NCBI RefSeq assembly: GCF_002705925.1
Contig: NZ_NKRE01000001.1
Coordinates: forward strand, 1,298,824 to 1,362,823
From: Mycobacterium ostraviense
GTDB taxonomy: Bacteria; Actinomycetota; Actinomycetes; Mycobacteriales; Mycobacteriaceae
DNA length: 64,000 nt
Reading direction: 5' to 3'
The notes beneath the pieces are model-generated. The model saw only the letters and a list, made by a program, of their open reading frames with translations. It was not told the DNA's origin and searched no databases. Both the position numbers and the translations under genes were made by a program. The first letter of the stretch is position 1. Every line of letters begins with the position of its first letter. Below, piece by piece: positions 29,146-40,757 of the stretch.

Positions 29146-29193
29146 TTGTCAGAATTCTGGCAATCTGTAACGCTATCTAGGCACGCTAGCGTG
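29146..29193. promoter_or_regulatory. Two palindromes in the SDR/ligB divergent promoter
   Basis: TTGTCAGAATTCTGGCAA (29146-29163) pairs at 8 of 9 positions. CACGCTAGCGTG (29182-29193) is perfect. Both lie in the 111 bp between the divergent starts. Candidate regulator-binding sites; the regulator is not identified. Confidence 0.45.
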
Positions 29194-29235
29194 TCGGCGC
29201 GAAACGGTTGCCGGCGAGTCATGCCAAGCTGAACC

Positions 29236-30765
29236 GTGCTCCTTTTCGACGTGGCCACTACCTCACTCGACGTGGGCGCCACCTCGTCGCGGCTGAGCAA
29301 GGTCGAACGCATCGCCGACCTGCTTCGCCGCGCCGCACCCGACCCCGAGCTGGTGGCGGTCCTTGTGGCGTGGCTCTCCGGCGAATTGCCACAGCGACAC
29401 ATCGGCGTCGGCTGGGCGTCGTTGAGGTCGCTGCCGCCGCCGGCCGGGCATGCGACGCTGACCGTCGCGGGCGTCGACGCGGCTTTCTCCGAGATCGGCG
29501 CCACCTCGGGTAGCGGCTCGCAGGCACGGCGTGCGCAGTTGGTCTTCGAGTTATTCTCGGCCGCAACCGAATCCGAGCAGACCTTTTTGCTGCGGCTGCT
29601 CGGCGGCGAGCTACGCCAGGGTGCGCTGACCGGGATCATGACCGACGCCGTCGCCAAGGCGGCGGCGATCCCCACTGGCGTGGTGCAGCGCGCCGCCATG
29701 CTGGGCGGGGATCTGCCGGCCGTCGCCGCCGCAGGCCTGACCGGCGGGGCGGCGGCGCTCGACGCGTTCACCCTACGGGTGGGCCGGCCGGTGGGCCCGA
29801 TGCTGGCGCAGACCGCGACCGGTGTGACCGACGCACTCGAACGTCACGACGGCACAACGATATTCGAAGCCAAGCTGGACGGCGCCCGAGTGCAGATTCA
29901 CCGTGCCGGTAACGACGTCACCGTCTACACCCGAAGCCTCGACGACGTCACCGCCCGGCTGCCCGAGGTAGTGGAGGCAACGCTGGCGCTGCCGGTGCGC
30001 GAACTGGTCGCCGACGGTGAGGCGATCGCGTTGCGACCCGACCACCGTCCGCATCGCTTCCAGGTCACCGCGTCCCGGTTCGGTCGATCGGTCGAGGTAG
30101 CGGCCGCCCGTGCAACCCAGCCGCTTTCGGTGTTTTTCTTCGACATCTTGCATCGTGACGGCGACGACCTGCTCGACGCGCCGACCACCGAACGGCTAGC
30201 CGTCCTGGATGCCGTCGTGCCCGTCAGGCACCGGGTGGACCGGCTGATCACGTCCGATGCGGCTGCCGCGGCCGCCTTTCTGGACGCGACACTGGCCGCC
30301 GGTCATGAAGGCGTGATGGCCAAGGCGCCAGGAGCGCCGTACCAGGCCGGGCGTCGCGGCGCCGGATGGCTCAAGGTCAAGCCGGTGCACACGCTGGATC
30401 TGGTGGTGCTGGCCGTGGAGTGGGGTTCGGGCCGCCGACGCGGAAAACTGTCCAACATTCACCTGGGCGCACGGGATCCGGCCAGTGGCAGATACGTCAT
30501 GGTGGGCAAGACCTTCAAGGGGATGACCGACGCCATGCTGGACTGGCAGACCGCCCGGTTCACCGAGCTGGCCATCGGCGGTACGGACGGGTATGTCGTC
30601 GCGCTGCGCCCCGAGCAGGTGGTCGAGGTGGCGGTGGACGGGGTACAGGGGTCGTCGCGTTATCCAGGCGGAGTGGCGTTGCGGTTTGCCCGGGTGCTGC
30701 GTTATCGAGACGACAAGGGCCCCGCCGACGCCGACACCATCGACACGGTGCGCGCGCTGTACTGA
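29236..30765 (+). CDS. ligB: ATP-dependent DNA ligase LigB
   Basis: The 509-aa protein starts at GTG 29236. Nucleotidyl-transferase motif I is [14 protein letters not shown] with Lys213 as the AMP acceptor. Later motifs include [21 protein letters not shown] and LKVKP. The N-terminal region is the helical DNA-binding domain of archaeal/eukaryotic-type ligases, and the C-terminus is the OB domain. It seals nicks using ATP; in mycobacteria it is accessory to the NAD-dependent LigA. It matches Rv3062 in length and position. It converges with the GNAT-AAA gene 57 bp away. Confidence 0.95.
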   Translation: MLLFDVATTSLDVGATSSRLSKVERIADLLRRAAPDPELVAVLVAWLSGELPQRHIGVGWASLRSLPPPAGHATLTVAGVDAAFSEIGATSGSGSQARRAQLVFELFSAATESEQTFLLRLLGGELRQGALTGIMTDAVAKAAAIPTGVVQRAAMLGGDLPAVAAAGLTGGAAALDAFTLRVGRPVGPMLAQTATGVTDALERHDGTTIFEAKLDGARVQIHRAGNDVTVYTRSLDDVTARLPEVVEATLALPVRELVADGEAIALRPDHRPHRFQVTASRFGRSVEVAAARATQPLSVFFFDILHRDGDDLLDAPTTERLAVLDAVVPVRHRVDRLITSDAAAAAAFLDATLAAGHEGVMAKAPGAPYQAGRRGAGWLKVKPVHTLDLVVLAVEWGSGRRRGKLSNIHLGARDPASGRYVMVGKTFKGMTDAMLDWQTARFTELAIGGTDGYVVALRPEQVVEVAVDGVQGSSRYPGGVALRFARVLRYRDDKGPADADTIDTVRALY

Positions 30766-30822
30766 GCAAGCCGCAACAGCCCGCCACGCCGGTGACGCGT
30801 CGCCAGATTCACACTCGCCCGG

Positions 30823-32100
30823 CTATAGCCTGGCGAATCGCGCTCTGTCTTCGGTGAATTCGGCCAGCATCCCCGTCGTCAACGTCGGCCGGACCTCGCC
30901 GATCGCGGTGAGATAGTCCTCGGTGGTCGCCGGCTCCCCGCGGCCATGCGCCATCTCACGATCGAAGGCCACCTGCGCTCCCTTACGGGCGGCGAACTCG
31001 ATGTCGGCCGGGGTGAACAGCTCGGTGGCCTCGACCAGCCGGTCGATGTCGATGCCCGAGTTATCTTGGCCCAGATAGCGTTTCCACACCGCCAGGCGCG
31101 CCGGCCGGTCCGGCGGGCCGACCGGTATGACGTAGTCGAAGCGTCCCGGCCGCAGGAACGCCGAGTCCAACGAGTGCACGGAATTGGTGGCGCAGACCAG
31201 CAGCCGCCCGTCGTGCTCGCGGAACGACGGGATGAGTTTCAGCAGTTCGTTGGTGACACCGGTTTCGACGGTGCTGGCACCGGCGCGCGCCACCGCGATC
31301 TCCTCGACCTCGTCGATGAACAGCACCAGTTCGTCGAGTTCGTCGAGTTCTGCGAACACTTCCCGAAGGGATGCCGCCAGACCGCCCGGCGCCGCGGCCG
31401 CCAGCCGCGACGGGAACAGCTCGACGAAGGGCCAGCCGAGCCTCGACGAAATCCCTTTGGCAAAACTGGTTTTCCCCGTCCCCGGTGGCCCGAAGAGGAT
31501 CACCGCCTTGGGTGGGCGCACGCCGTAACGGTCGGCGATCTCGGGGTGGGCCAGCGGGGCGATGATCCGCTGCTCGATGATCTGTTTCTCCTGTTCCATC
31601 CCGGCCAGGTCCTGCCACAACCCCGGCGGCAGCAGCCGCCCGCCCAGCTCGGCGAGCACATTGGCCTGGTCCGGCCGCAGCAGTTCGACGGTCTCGTAGT
31701 ACACCAAACCGTCGCGACGGGTATAGCCCGAGTTGTCCAGCGCCGCCGATCCCGTCGCACCGGCGGGCAGCACCGTGCAGATCTTGCGCACCCCGGCCGA
31801 CCGCAGCCGGCGCTCCAGATCGGCCAGCAGCGCACTGCCGATACCTCGCTGCCGCCAGCGTGCTGCCAGCGCGATCAGCAGGATCCAGGCCCGCTCACCG
31901 TCGGTCCGGGCGACGGCCATACCGACCAACTCGTCACCGACCTCGGCGACGACCGCGGGCTGGCCCGCCCGAGCGGCCGCCATCACCTCGGCGACAGTGA
32001 AAACCGGCTCCGGTGATCCCGGCGTACGGCTTTGATCCCACACCTGGATCGCCTGGTCCAGATCGTCGTCGTCGTAGTCACGCAATCGCCATAACGGCAT
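30823..32100 (-). CDS. GNAT acetyltransferase - AAA+ ATPase fusion protein
   Basis: The 425-aa protein starts at ATG 32100 (MPLWRLRDYDDDDLDQAIQV). Residues 1-140 form a GNAT domain with acetyl-CoA loop ARWRQRGIGSALL. Residues 150-425 form a classical AAA+ ATPase with Walker A GPPGTGKTS, Walker B LVLFIDEVEEI, sensor ATNSV and arginine-finger RPGRFD. The ATPase resembles the Cdc48/FtsH/proteasome-type group. It is divergent from cstA and convergent with ligB. The role is unknown; ATP-driven remodelling coupled to acylation is one idea. A longer upstream frame overlaps cstA and was rejected. Confidence 0.85.
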   Translation of the reverse strand: MPLWRLRDYDDDDLDQAIQVWDQSRTPGSPEPVFTVAEVMAAARAGQPAVVAEVGDELVGMAVARTDGERAWILLIALAARWRQRGIGSALLADLERRLRSAGVRKICTVLPAGATGSAALDNSGYTRRDGLVYYETVELLRPDQANVLAELGGRLLPPGLWQDLAGMEQEKQIIEQRIIAPLAHPEIADRYGVRPPKAVILFGPPGTGKTSFAKGISSRLGWPFVELFPSRLAAAAPGGLAASLREVFAELDELDELVLFIDEVEEIAVARAGASTVETGVTNELLKLIPSFREHDGRLLVCATNSVHSLDSAFLRPGRFDYVIPVGPPDRPARLAVWKRYLGQDNSGIDIDRLVEATELFTPADIEFAARKGAQVAFDREMAHGRGEPATTEDYLTAIGEVRPTLTTGMLAEFTEDRARFARL

Positions 32101-32196
32101 CACCCAACGGTATGCCTGTTGCCGGGCTGCGCACAGCACCGTGGTAATGCAAGGATCACCGGGAACACCTGAGCGTGCACCATTGAGGGAGGGCCG

Positions 32197-34449
<2,253 letters not shown>

Positions 34450-34451
34450 CC

Positions 34452-35009
34452 TCAGACCGGGTCGAACCCGGAGATCAGCCAGCGCCCGCCGATCTTGTCC
34501 AACGTCACCCGGACGCTGGATGCGGTGTAGGTGGGCGCTTCGGTGCCCACAATCGTGGTCTGGTTGACGAACAGCAGTACCACCCCGTGGTTGGGCTGGG
34601 CCGACACCGCCGCCGCGGCCGGTACGGTGGCAACCGCCGAAATCTGTTTCCGCGTGGCGCCGGGGATGACCACGTCGCGGGTCAGCGACGTGTATTCCTC
34701 TTTGAAGTGGCCGGTCAGCCGGTCACGTGCGGCGCCCAGGTCGCGCTCGGCCGTGTCGGGCCGGTAGGACAGCAGCTCGACCGTCGCGGTCCGCGCCGCC
34801 TGGATCACCTCGATGCGGCCGGTGCCTTCCGGGGCCGACGAGCATTGCCACTTCAGGAAACCGGCCGCCAGCGCTAGCGACAACGCCAGGCCCGGCAGCA
34901 CACCGACGGCCAGCAGCCGCGGCCACCGGAGTCGGCGGGCGCCATCCGCGGTGGCTTCGGCGGTGGTCGCGGTGTCGGATTCGGCGGTTACCGGCGGTGG
35001 CGTAGTCAC
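34452..35009 (-). CDS. Mce-associated membrane protein, second
   Basis: This 185-aa protein begins VTTPPPVTAESDTATTA at GTG 35009. It has one transmembrane helix (LLAVGVLPGLALSLALAAGF) and an outward C-terminal domain with SYRPDTAERDLGAARDRLTGHF and VRVTLDKIGGRWLISGFDPV. This is the usual layout of Mam/Mas proteins that stabilise Mce complexes. The GTG overlaps the previous gene's stop (GTGA), implying translational coupling. It is the last gene of the operon, ending 3 bp from the cstA stop. Confidence 0.87.
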   Translation of the reverse strand: MTTPPPVTAESDTATTAEATADGARRLRWPRLLAVGVLPGLALSLALAAGFLKWQCSSAPEGTGRIEVIQAARTATVELLSYRPDTAERDLGAARDRLTGHFKEEYTSLTRDVVIPGATRKQISAVATVPAAAAVSAQPNHGVVLLFVNQTTIVGTEAPTYTASSVRVTLDKIGGRWLISGFDPV

Positions 35010-35548
35010 GGCACGAACTCCACGTTGGACACCTTGGCCTGCGCGCCCACCCGCTGCACCCACAGCCGCATCCGCCAGGATCGCGATTCCTCTTGGGGCG
35101 CATAGATGTTCGAGGTTTTCACGGTCACGGCAACCAGCACCTGCGCGTGGTCGCCGGACGGCGATTCCAGCGCCGCTTCCGTGACCGTGCCGACGGATTT
35201 CGACTGGGTCCGCACCACGACGTCGATGTACGGCTGTGATCGCTTGGCGAAGTTGTCGTAGAGCTGGCCCGTTGCCCCATCCAGGATGCGTTGCACGTCG
35301 GCGTTGGCCTGGTGGAAGTCGATCGTGGTGAGGTTCAGCGCCCCCTGGCGACCGGCCTGCAGAAACAGCCTGCTCCGCTGCTCGGTCTGCTGCGACTGAT
35401 GGACCCGGAATCCCAAGAAAGCAACCAGGGTGGCCAACGCAAGCACCACCACCAGCACGGCCAGCACCGCCGGCCGATCGGTACCCCGACCGCTGGGCGG
35501 CGCCTCGGCCGACTCGCTCAATTCGGGGGCAGCAACATCGACTGCCAT
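35006..35548 (-). CDS. Mce-associated membrane protein, first
   Basis: The 180-aa protein has a cytoplasmic acidic N-terminus, one hydrophobic helix (PAVLAVLVVVLALATLVAFL), and an extracytoplasmic domain with RSRLFLQAGRQGALNLTTID and MRLWVQRVGAQAKVSNVEFV. This matches Mce-associated (Mam) proteins, which act as accessory subunits in the envelope. It overlaps mceF by 31 bp and the next gene by 4 bp. Confidence 0.87.
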   Translation of the reverse strand: MAVDVAAPELSESAEAPPSGRGTDRPAVLAVLVVVLALATLVAFLGFRVHQSQQTEQRSRLFLQAGRQGALNLTTIDFHQANADVQRILDGATGQLYDNFAKRSQPYIDVVVRTQSKSVGTVTEAALESPSGDHAQVLVAVTVKTSNIYAPQEESRSWRMRLWVQRVGAQAKVSNVEFVP

Positions 35549-37008
35549 GTGCGCTCCTTCCCGCCGGCCGCAGCCAGATCGGATTGGGTGTAGACCTGCC
35601 CGTCCGGGCCGAGGTAGGTACCGGTAGCCGGGTCGTATTCGGCGGCAGCTATCGGAAACGGCGGTGGGGCCGGTGCCGGTGCGGGCGGTGTGCCCGGTGG
35701 TGGGGCCGGTGCCGGGGCGCCCGGTGCGGGCGGTGTGCCGGGTGGCAGCTGCGGAACGGGCTGGCCCGACAGGGTGGCGTTCGGATCGCCCTTCCAGTTG
35801 TAGCCGTCGTTGAGCGGAACATAGCTTTCGTCGCTCTCACACATCGCGACCGTCGGCGCGCGTTTGCCGGGCTGGCCGACGCACGGCGTATTGCGAACGC
35901 CGCGAACGTTGTTCGGCGAGTCCTGCGGCACCCGGCAGTACAGGTCCCCGGCGGGGCGGTCGGGGTAGTCCTCCCAGGACGGCACTCGGCGCTGCTGGGC
36001 CGGCAGGTAGCCGGTGGTGCACGGCGGCGGCAGGTTGAGTCGCATGTTGAAGCTGAGGAAGACGCCTTTGTAACCCTGCTTGGTGTTGCGGTTGGGCACA
36101 CCGATCGCCTGGATGGTGGCCACCGCTTGGGGCAGCAGCACCAGCAACTGCTCGATGGCGGGGTGATAGGTGACCGCCACCTGACCGACTCCGATCAGGT
36201 TGGACAGCAGCACCGGCAGTGTCGGGTTGACCCGGTCGAACAACTGCCGGACTTCCGCGGCGGCCGGGCCCGCTTGTTGCAGCACGCTGCGGACGGCGGC
36301 GTCGTTGCGCTGCAGCCCCCGGCTGAGGTCGGCCAGATGCGCGGCCCACAGTTGTACCGCGTCCGGCGAGTCGGCCTGCGCATCCAGCACGGGCTTGGAC
36401 TGGTCGATCAGGGTGAGCAACGGACCCAGGTTCCTGCGCGCTTCAATGGACAGCGAACCGGCTCCGGTGACCAGCCGGGCGATATCCGGCCCGAGGCCCC
36501 CGACCGCGGTATAGGCCTCGTCGACCGTCGTCTTCAGGCTGTCGCGCGGGATCGACATCATGCCCCGGTTCACCGTATCCAGCAACGTGTCCAGATCCGG
36601 TGGCACCGAAACGCGTTCGGCCGGAATAACATCCCCGTCCTTGAGCGGTGGGGAATCCCGGCGCGGCAGCAGCGTGACATACTGCTCACCCACCGCTGAC
36701 TGACTGTGCACCTGGGCATCGACATCGGAGGGGATGTCGACACCCGACTTGAGCGAAAGCACCACCGCGACACCGGTATCGGTGAGCCGCACGCTTTCTA
36801 TCCTGCCGACTTCGGTTCCGCGATAGGTGACGTTGCCGCTGGGGTACAGGCCGGCGGCCTGCGGCAGCTGCACGGTGACCCGGTAGCGCCCGACCCCGAA
36901 CATCGCCGGCAGCTGGATGTAGTTGAAGATCATCACGGCGCCGCCGACCAGCGCGACGATCACGAAGATGACCAGTTGGACGAGGATTCGTCTCGACAAC
37001 GGCGGCAT
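35518..37008 (-). CDS. mceF: MCE family protein MceF
   Basis: The 496-aa protein (ATG 37008) has one N-terminal signal/TM helix (RRILVQLVIFVIVALVGGAV). This is followed by the MlaD-like MCE domain YRVTVQLPQAAGLYPSGNVT with VTYRGTEVGRIESVR and SQSAVGEQYVTLLPR. A helical region and a Pro-rich tail with ATGTYLGPDGQVYTQSDL follow. The C-terminus AEYDPATGTYLGPDG is typical for MceF. It begins 1 bp after the mceE stop. It forms part of the tunnel that carries lipid across the envelope to YrbE. Confidence 0.94.
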   Translation of the reverse strand: MPPLSRRILVQLVIFVIVALVGGAVMIFNYIQLPAMFGVGRYRVTVQLPQAAGLYPSGNVTYRGTEVGRIESVRLTDTGVAVVLSLKSGVDIPSDVDAQVHSQSAVGEQYVTLLPRRDSPPLKDGDVIPAERVSVPPDLDTLLDTVNRGMMSIPRDSLKTTVDEAYTAVGGLGPDIARLVTGAGSLSIEARRNLGPLLTLIDQSKPVLDAQADSPDAVQLWAAHLADLSRGLQRNDAAVRSVLQQAGPAAAEVRQLFDRVNPTLPVLLSNLIGVGQVAVTYHPAIEQLLVLLPQAVATIQAIGVPNRNTKQGYKGVFLSFNMRLNLPPPCTTGYLPAQQRRVPSWEDYPDRPAGDLYCRVPQDSPNNVRGVRNTPCVGQPGKRAPTVAMCESDESYVPLNDGYNWKGDPNATLSGQPVPQLPPGTPPAPGAPAPAPPPGTPPAPAPAPPPFPIAAAEYDPATGTYLGPDGQVYTQSDLAAAGGKERTWQSMLLPPN

Positions 37009-37009
37009 G

Positions 37010-38146
37010 TCACCGCCCCTGATCCCAATGGTACGGAGCGACAAGCGGATTGCCGGCGGTGTAGGGACTCGGCATCTGGCCGATGGTGCGGCCCCACTGC
37101 AGCTCCAGCTCGGTCAGGTTGCCCTCCCACCGGGTGCCGGTGAGGAACGAGGCGTCGAGCCGGCTCAGCGTCAGGTCGATGATGGCCGTCAGGTTGGCGT
37201 AGTCCCCGCGGGCCCAGTTGCTGATCGTGTCCTTGGGGAACGGGTATGTGGTGAGCAAGCTCAGCGAGCGGGTCAGGGCCGGACCGGCATTGGCCAGCGA
37301 TTCCACCACCGGCCCAAGGTCTTTCAGCTGCTTGACCAAGGCGTCCTTGGTCTGGTTGGCGGAGTCGGCGGCCAGCGCACTGAATTTGGCGAATTGATCG
37401 AGCGCATCGACCAGTTGCTGCCGTTGGTCCGCCAGGGTCCGAAGCGCGTCCGGGATGGTCCGCAGCGCCCGGTCCACCACCGGCTTGTCGTTCGCCAACT
37501 GGCCGACCACGTTGTTCAGGCTTTCGGCCGCCGCGATGATGTCGCCGGTCTGGTCACCGACCAGGCCGACATACCGGTCGACCTGTTGGATCAGGCTACG
37601 CAGGTCGGCGGCCCGTCCGGCCAGCGCGACGCTCAATGCTTCGGTGATGTCCTGAATCTGGCCGATACCACCACCATTGAGCAGCAGCGAGACCGCGGCC
37701 AGGGTCTGCTCGGTCGAAGGGTAGCTGCCAGCCGACGACAGCGGGATCAGTGATCCTTGCGTCAACTTGCCCTGTGGCGCGACGTCGGTGGGCGGGGCCA
37801 GTTCGATGTGCAGCGAACCGAGCAGGCTGGTTTGGCCGATGGTGGCGGTCGCGTTGGCCGGCAATTCGACGTCGCCGTTGAGCCTGAGGGTGAGCAGCGC
37901 ATGCCAGCCCTGCCGCTCGATCTTGGTGACGTTGCCCACGGTGACGTCGCCGACCTGCACGCGGGAGTTCTGTTCGAGGGTGCCCACGTCCGGCAATTGC
38001 GCCTGAATGGTGAACGAGCCAGGGCCGCGACCGGAGGTCCCCGGCAACGGCATCGAGTTGAGGCCTCGCCAACCGCAGCCGGCCAGGCCGGTCACCGCCA
38101 GCACCGCCAGCGCGCACATCGCGCCGAGACGCCACACCGCACCCAT
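37010..38146 (-). CDS. mceE: MCE family lipoprotein MceE
   Basis: This 378-aa protein has a lipoprotein signal with lipobox GLAGC (Cys24), as MceE proteins (LprN-like) do. The MCE domain follows: SFTIQAQLPDVGTLEQNSRV, then QVGDVTVGNVTKIERQGWHA. It then has helical repeats and a C-terminus GRTIGQMPSPYTAGNPLVAP. Its ATG overlaps the mceD stop by one base. It would anchor the mce assembly in the membrane. Confidence 0.94.
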   Translation of the reverse strand: MGAVWRLGAMCALAVLAVTGLAGCGWRGLNSMPLPGTSGRGPGSFTIQAQLPDVGTLEQNSRVQVGDVTVGNVTKIERQGWHALLTLRLNGDVELPANATATIGQTSLLGSLHIELAPPTDVAPQGKLTQGSLIPLSSAGSYPSTEQTLAAVSLLLNGGGIGQIQDITEALSVALAGRAADLRSLIQQVDRYVGLVGDQTGDIIAAAESLNNVVGQLANDKPVVDRALRTIPDALRTLADQRQQLVDALDQFAKFSALAADSANQTKDALVKQLKDLGPVVESLANAGPALTRSLSLLTTYPFPKDTISNWARGDYANLTAIIDLTLSRLDASFLTGTRWEGNLTELELQWGRTIGQMPSPYTAGNPLVAPYHWDQGR

Positions 38147-39438
38147 CAGGAGCCTCCTTCGAAGGGCAGCAGCAAGCCGCGCAGCCCGGCGCCGGGATCG
38201 GTGGGATGAACCTCGGCCGGCAGCGGCGGAATTCCTTCGACCGCGGGAGAATTGGAAGGCGGCGGAACATAGTCCGGCCGCATCCAGTCCTCGCTGTAGG
38301 TGACCTCGTTGGGCCGCGCCACCGCACCGACGATCAAGTTCTCCCCCAGTGGCGGGAAGTTGTATTGCCGATTCTTGATGATCGGCGCCAGATACTGGAC
38401 GCACAGCTTTGCCGACTGTTCGTAACCCAGTCGCGATGCCGCTTGTATTGCCCCGCACAAGAAGGCAATCGGGTTGGCGAAGTTGTTGAACGCCGGCGCA
38501 CCGCTGAGGGTGCCCTGCGCGGGCTGGTAGATGTTCATGAAGTTCTGCAACTCGGTCGGGGCGATGTGCAGTGCTTGTTTGATGTCGCCGAGGCTGTCGT
38601 TCAGCGCGGTGGACACCGATGCCAGCTTGTCGGACGTTTCGCCCAGCGCTTCCCGGTTTTCGGCCACGAAGCTCCAGACGTCGCCGACGACGTCGGCCAG
38701 CGCCGCTACCGCGTTGGCAACCTCATCGGGGTCGTTCGTCAGCAGCCCGGTCACCGAGGCCAGGTTCTGGTTCAGCTGGCGCATCAGGTCGGTGCTGCTT
38801 TGCAGCGCCGACACCAGTATCGACAGGTTCTTCACCGTGCTGAAGATGTCGTTGCTGTGGTCGCCGAGTGCCGAAACCGCCTGGGACAGTTTGACAATGG
38901 TGTCCCGGATGGTTGCTCCCTGACCCCGCAGGTTGTCGGCGGCGGTGTTCAGCAACGCTCCCATCGCGCTCACCCCGCCGGGTTGGCTCGGTTGCAGCAT
39001 CTGGGTGAGCTTTGCCAGGTCCTGACGTAGGTCGTCCCACTCCACCGGGACAGCGGTGCGCTCCAGCGGGATCACCGCGTGGTCGGGCAGTTGCGGCCCG
39101 CCGGTGTAGGCCGGTGTCAACTGAATAACGCGCGCCGTGACCAGCGACGGAGACAGGATCACCGCTTTGGCATTCGCGGGCACTTGGTATTTGGCGTCGT
39201 AGGAGAAGGTGATCTTGACCCGCTCGGGTTGCGGCTCGATCTTGTCGATCGTGCCGACTGGCACCCCGAGGATGCGCACGTCGTCGCCGACGAAAATGCC
39301 GTTGCTGTTCTTGAAGTAGGCGACCGCGGTCGTTCGGCTTGTCGCGGCGGCTGACTGCCACGCCAGCACGACGCCGCCGATGAGGGTGAGCACGAGCAGG
39401 GCGGCCACACCGACGCGGACATTGTGGCGGTTCATCAT
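38146..39438 (-). CDS. mceD: MCE family protein MceD
   Basis: The 430-aa protein starts at ATG 39438, overlapping the mceC stop (a second ATG follows at 39435). A signal/TM helix (VRVGVAALLVLTLIGGVVLA) precedes the MCE domain AVAYFKNSNGIFVGDDVRIL with GVPVGTIDKIEPQPERVKI. Helical coiled segments and YAPIIKNRQYNFPPLGEN-type C-terminus follow. Subunit of the lipid-import complex; a long upstream in-frame extension inside mceC was discarded. Confidence 0.94.
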   Translation of the reverse strand: MMNRHNVRVGVAALLVLTLIGGVVLAWQSAAATSRTTAVAYFKNSNGIFVGDDVRILGVPVGTIDKIEPQPERVKITFSYDAKYQVPANAKAVILSPSLVTARVIQLTPAYTGGPQLPDHAVIPLERTAVPVEWDDLRQDLAKLTQMLQPSQPGGVSAMGALLNTAADNLRGQGATIRDTIVKLSQAVSALGDHSNDIFSTVKNLSILVSALQSSTDLMRQLNQNLASVTGLLTNDPDEVANAVAALADVVGDVWSFVAENREALGETSDKLASVSTALNDSLGDIKQALHIAPTELQNFMNIYQPAQGTLSGAPAFNNFANPIAFLCGAIQAASRLGYEQSAKLCVQYLAPIIKNRQYNFPPLGENLIVGAVARPNEVTYSEDWMRPDYVPPPSNSPAVEGIPPLPAEVHPTDPGAGLRGLLLPFEGGS

Positions 39439-40757
39439 TGGCCCGCTTGCTGTCCGGGTTTCGCAGGCCGGGGCGGTTCGCCGGGCGCGGGAACGTACAC
39501 CGGCGGCCGTGTCGGCGGCGGCGGCGGGGTCGTCTCTCCGGGGGCCAGCGCCGGCGGCCCCGGCGGCGGCCCGCCCGGCGGCGGCCCCGGCGGCGGCTCG
39601 CGGTACGGATAGCGGGGATCGCCGGGATTTCCGGTGATCGCGTCCGGAAGGTTCAGCCGCGGCTCGCCGCCCTGACCGGTGCGCGGGAACGGCACCGGCA
39701 GCGCAGGTGTGCCCGGCTGACCGAGCTGCGGATCGGTGAGCTGCGACGGCAGCAGCACATTGGGATCCAAACCGAGATCGGAGAACGCGGCGTCGACGAA
39801 TGGCTGGATGAACTGACCAGGAATCAGGTTGGTGATGTAGAAGTTGAACCACGGGCCGGTGGACATCGACTCACCCAGTGACAGCGCGTAGTCGTTGAAC
39901 TTCTTGATCGCCAGCTGGATTCGCTGTTTGCGGTTGTCGACGATCGTCAGGACCCGGTCGAGCTTGTCCAGGATCGGGTTGAGGGTCTGCCGGTGATCGG
40001 CGATAAAGCCCTTGATTTGCCGGCTGATCGCCGAGATGTTGCCGGAGATCGCATCCAGCGAGCGGCTTTGGCTTTCCAGCTGCGCAAGCATGGCGTTGCT
40101 GTCGGCGACCAGCCGGGCGATCTGCTCGCTGCGCTCCGACAACACCGTCGTGGCTTTGTTGGCGTTGGACAACAGATTTCGCAGTTGAGCGTCGCGCTCG
40201 TTGAGCGTCTGGGAGAACCGCGCCACACCGGCCAGCGCGATTCTCAGGTCGGGCGCGGTACCGGAGAAGGTGTCCGCCAGCACGGCCAATGATTCCGACA
40301 GCTTGTCGGTGTCCAGCCCGCTGATGGTGGCGCCGAGATCGCCGAGCGCGTCGGGCAGCTGGTAAGGCGACGTCGTGCGTTCGAGCGGAATCGGCCTGTT
40401 CAGCCTACCCTCGCCGCGGGGTGTGATTTCCAGGATCCGGGCGCCCAGCACGCTTTTCGTCTTGATTGCGGCCTCGGTGCGGTCGCCGAGCCGGATGTGT
40501 TTGTCGACCTCGAAGTTGACCAGCACCTTGGGCCCGTCCAACGCGATGCTGTTGACCTTGCCCGCCTTGAGGCCCGAAACCTGCACCGTAGTGCCGGTCT
40601 GCAGGCCGCCCGCCTCGGCGAAGTAGGCCGAGTAATCTCTACCGGACTTGACGAACGGCAGCTTGCTGTAGGTCAGAGCGGCCACCACCGTCCCGGCGAC
40701 GATCAGCATGCCGACCGCGCCGACGACCAGGGGGTTGCGTTCGCCGAACGATTTCAT
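39435..40757 (-). CDS. mceC: MCE family protein MceC
   Basis: This 440-aa protein starts at ATG 40757, overlapping the mceB stop as ATGA. It begins MKSFGERNPLVVGAVGMLIV (membrane helix), then YSAYFAEAGGLQTGTTVQVS and GLKAGKVNSIALDGPKVLVN (MCE domain). The C-terminal 80 residues are strongly Pro-rich (REPPPGPPPGGPPPGPP), a feature of MceC paralogues. The tail probably crosses the periplasm or cell wall. Confidence 0.94.
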   Translation of the reverse strand: MKSFGERNPLVVGAVGMLIVAGTVVAALTYSKLPFVKSGRDYSAYFAEAGGLQTGTTVQVSGLKAGKVNSIALDGPKVLVNFEVDKHIRLGDRTEAAIKTKSVLGARILEITPRGEGRLNRPIPLERTTSPYQLPDALGDLGATISGLDTDKLSESLAVLADTFSGTAPDLRIALAGVARFSQTLNERDAQLRNLLSNANKATTVLSERSEQIARLVADSNAMLAQLESQSRSLDAISGNISAISRQIKGFIADHRQTLNPILDKLDRVLTIVDNRKQRIQLAIKKFNDYALSLGESMSTGPWFNFYITNLIPGQFIQPFVDAAFSDLGLDPNVLLPSQLTDPQLGQPGTPALPVPFPRTGQGGEPRLNLPDAITGNPGDPRYPYREPPPGPPPGGPPPGPPALAPGETTPPPPPTRPPVYVPAPGEPPRPAKPGQQAGQ

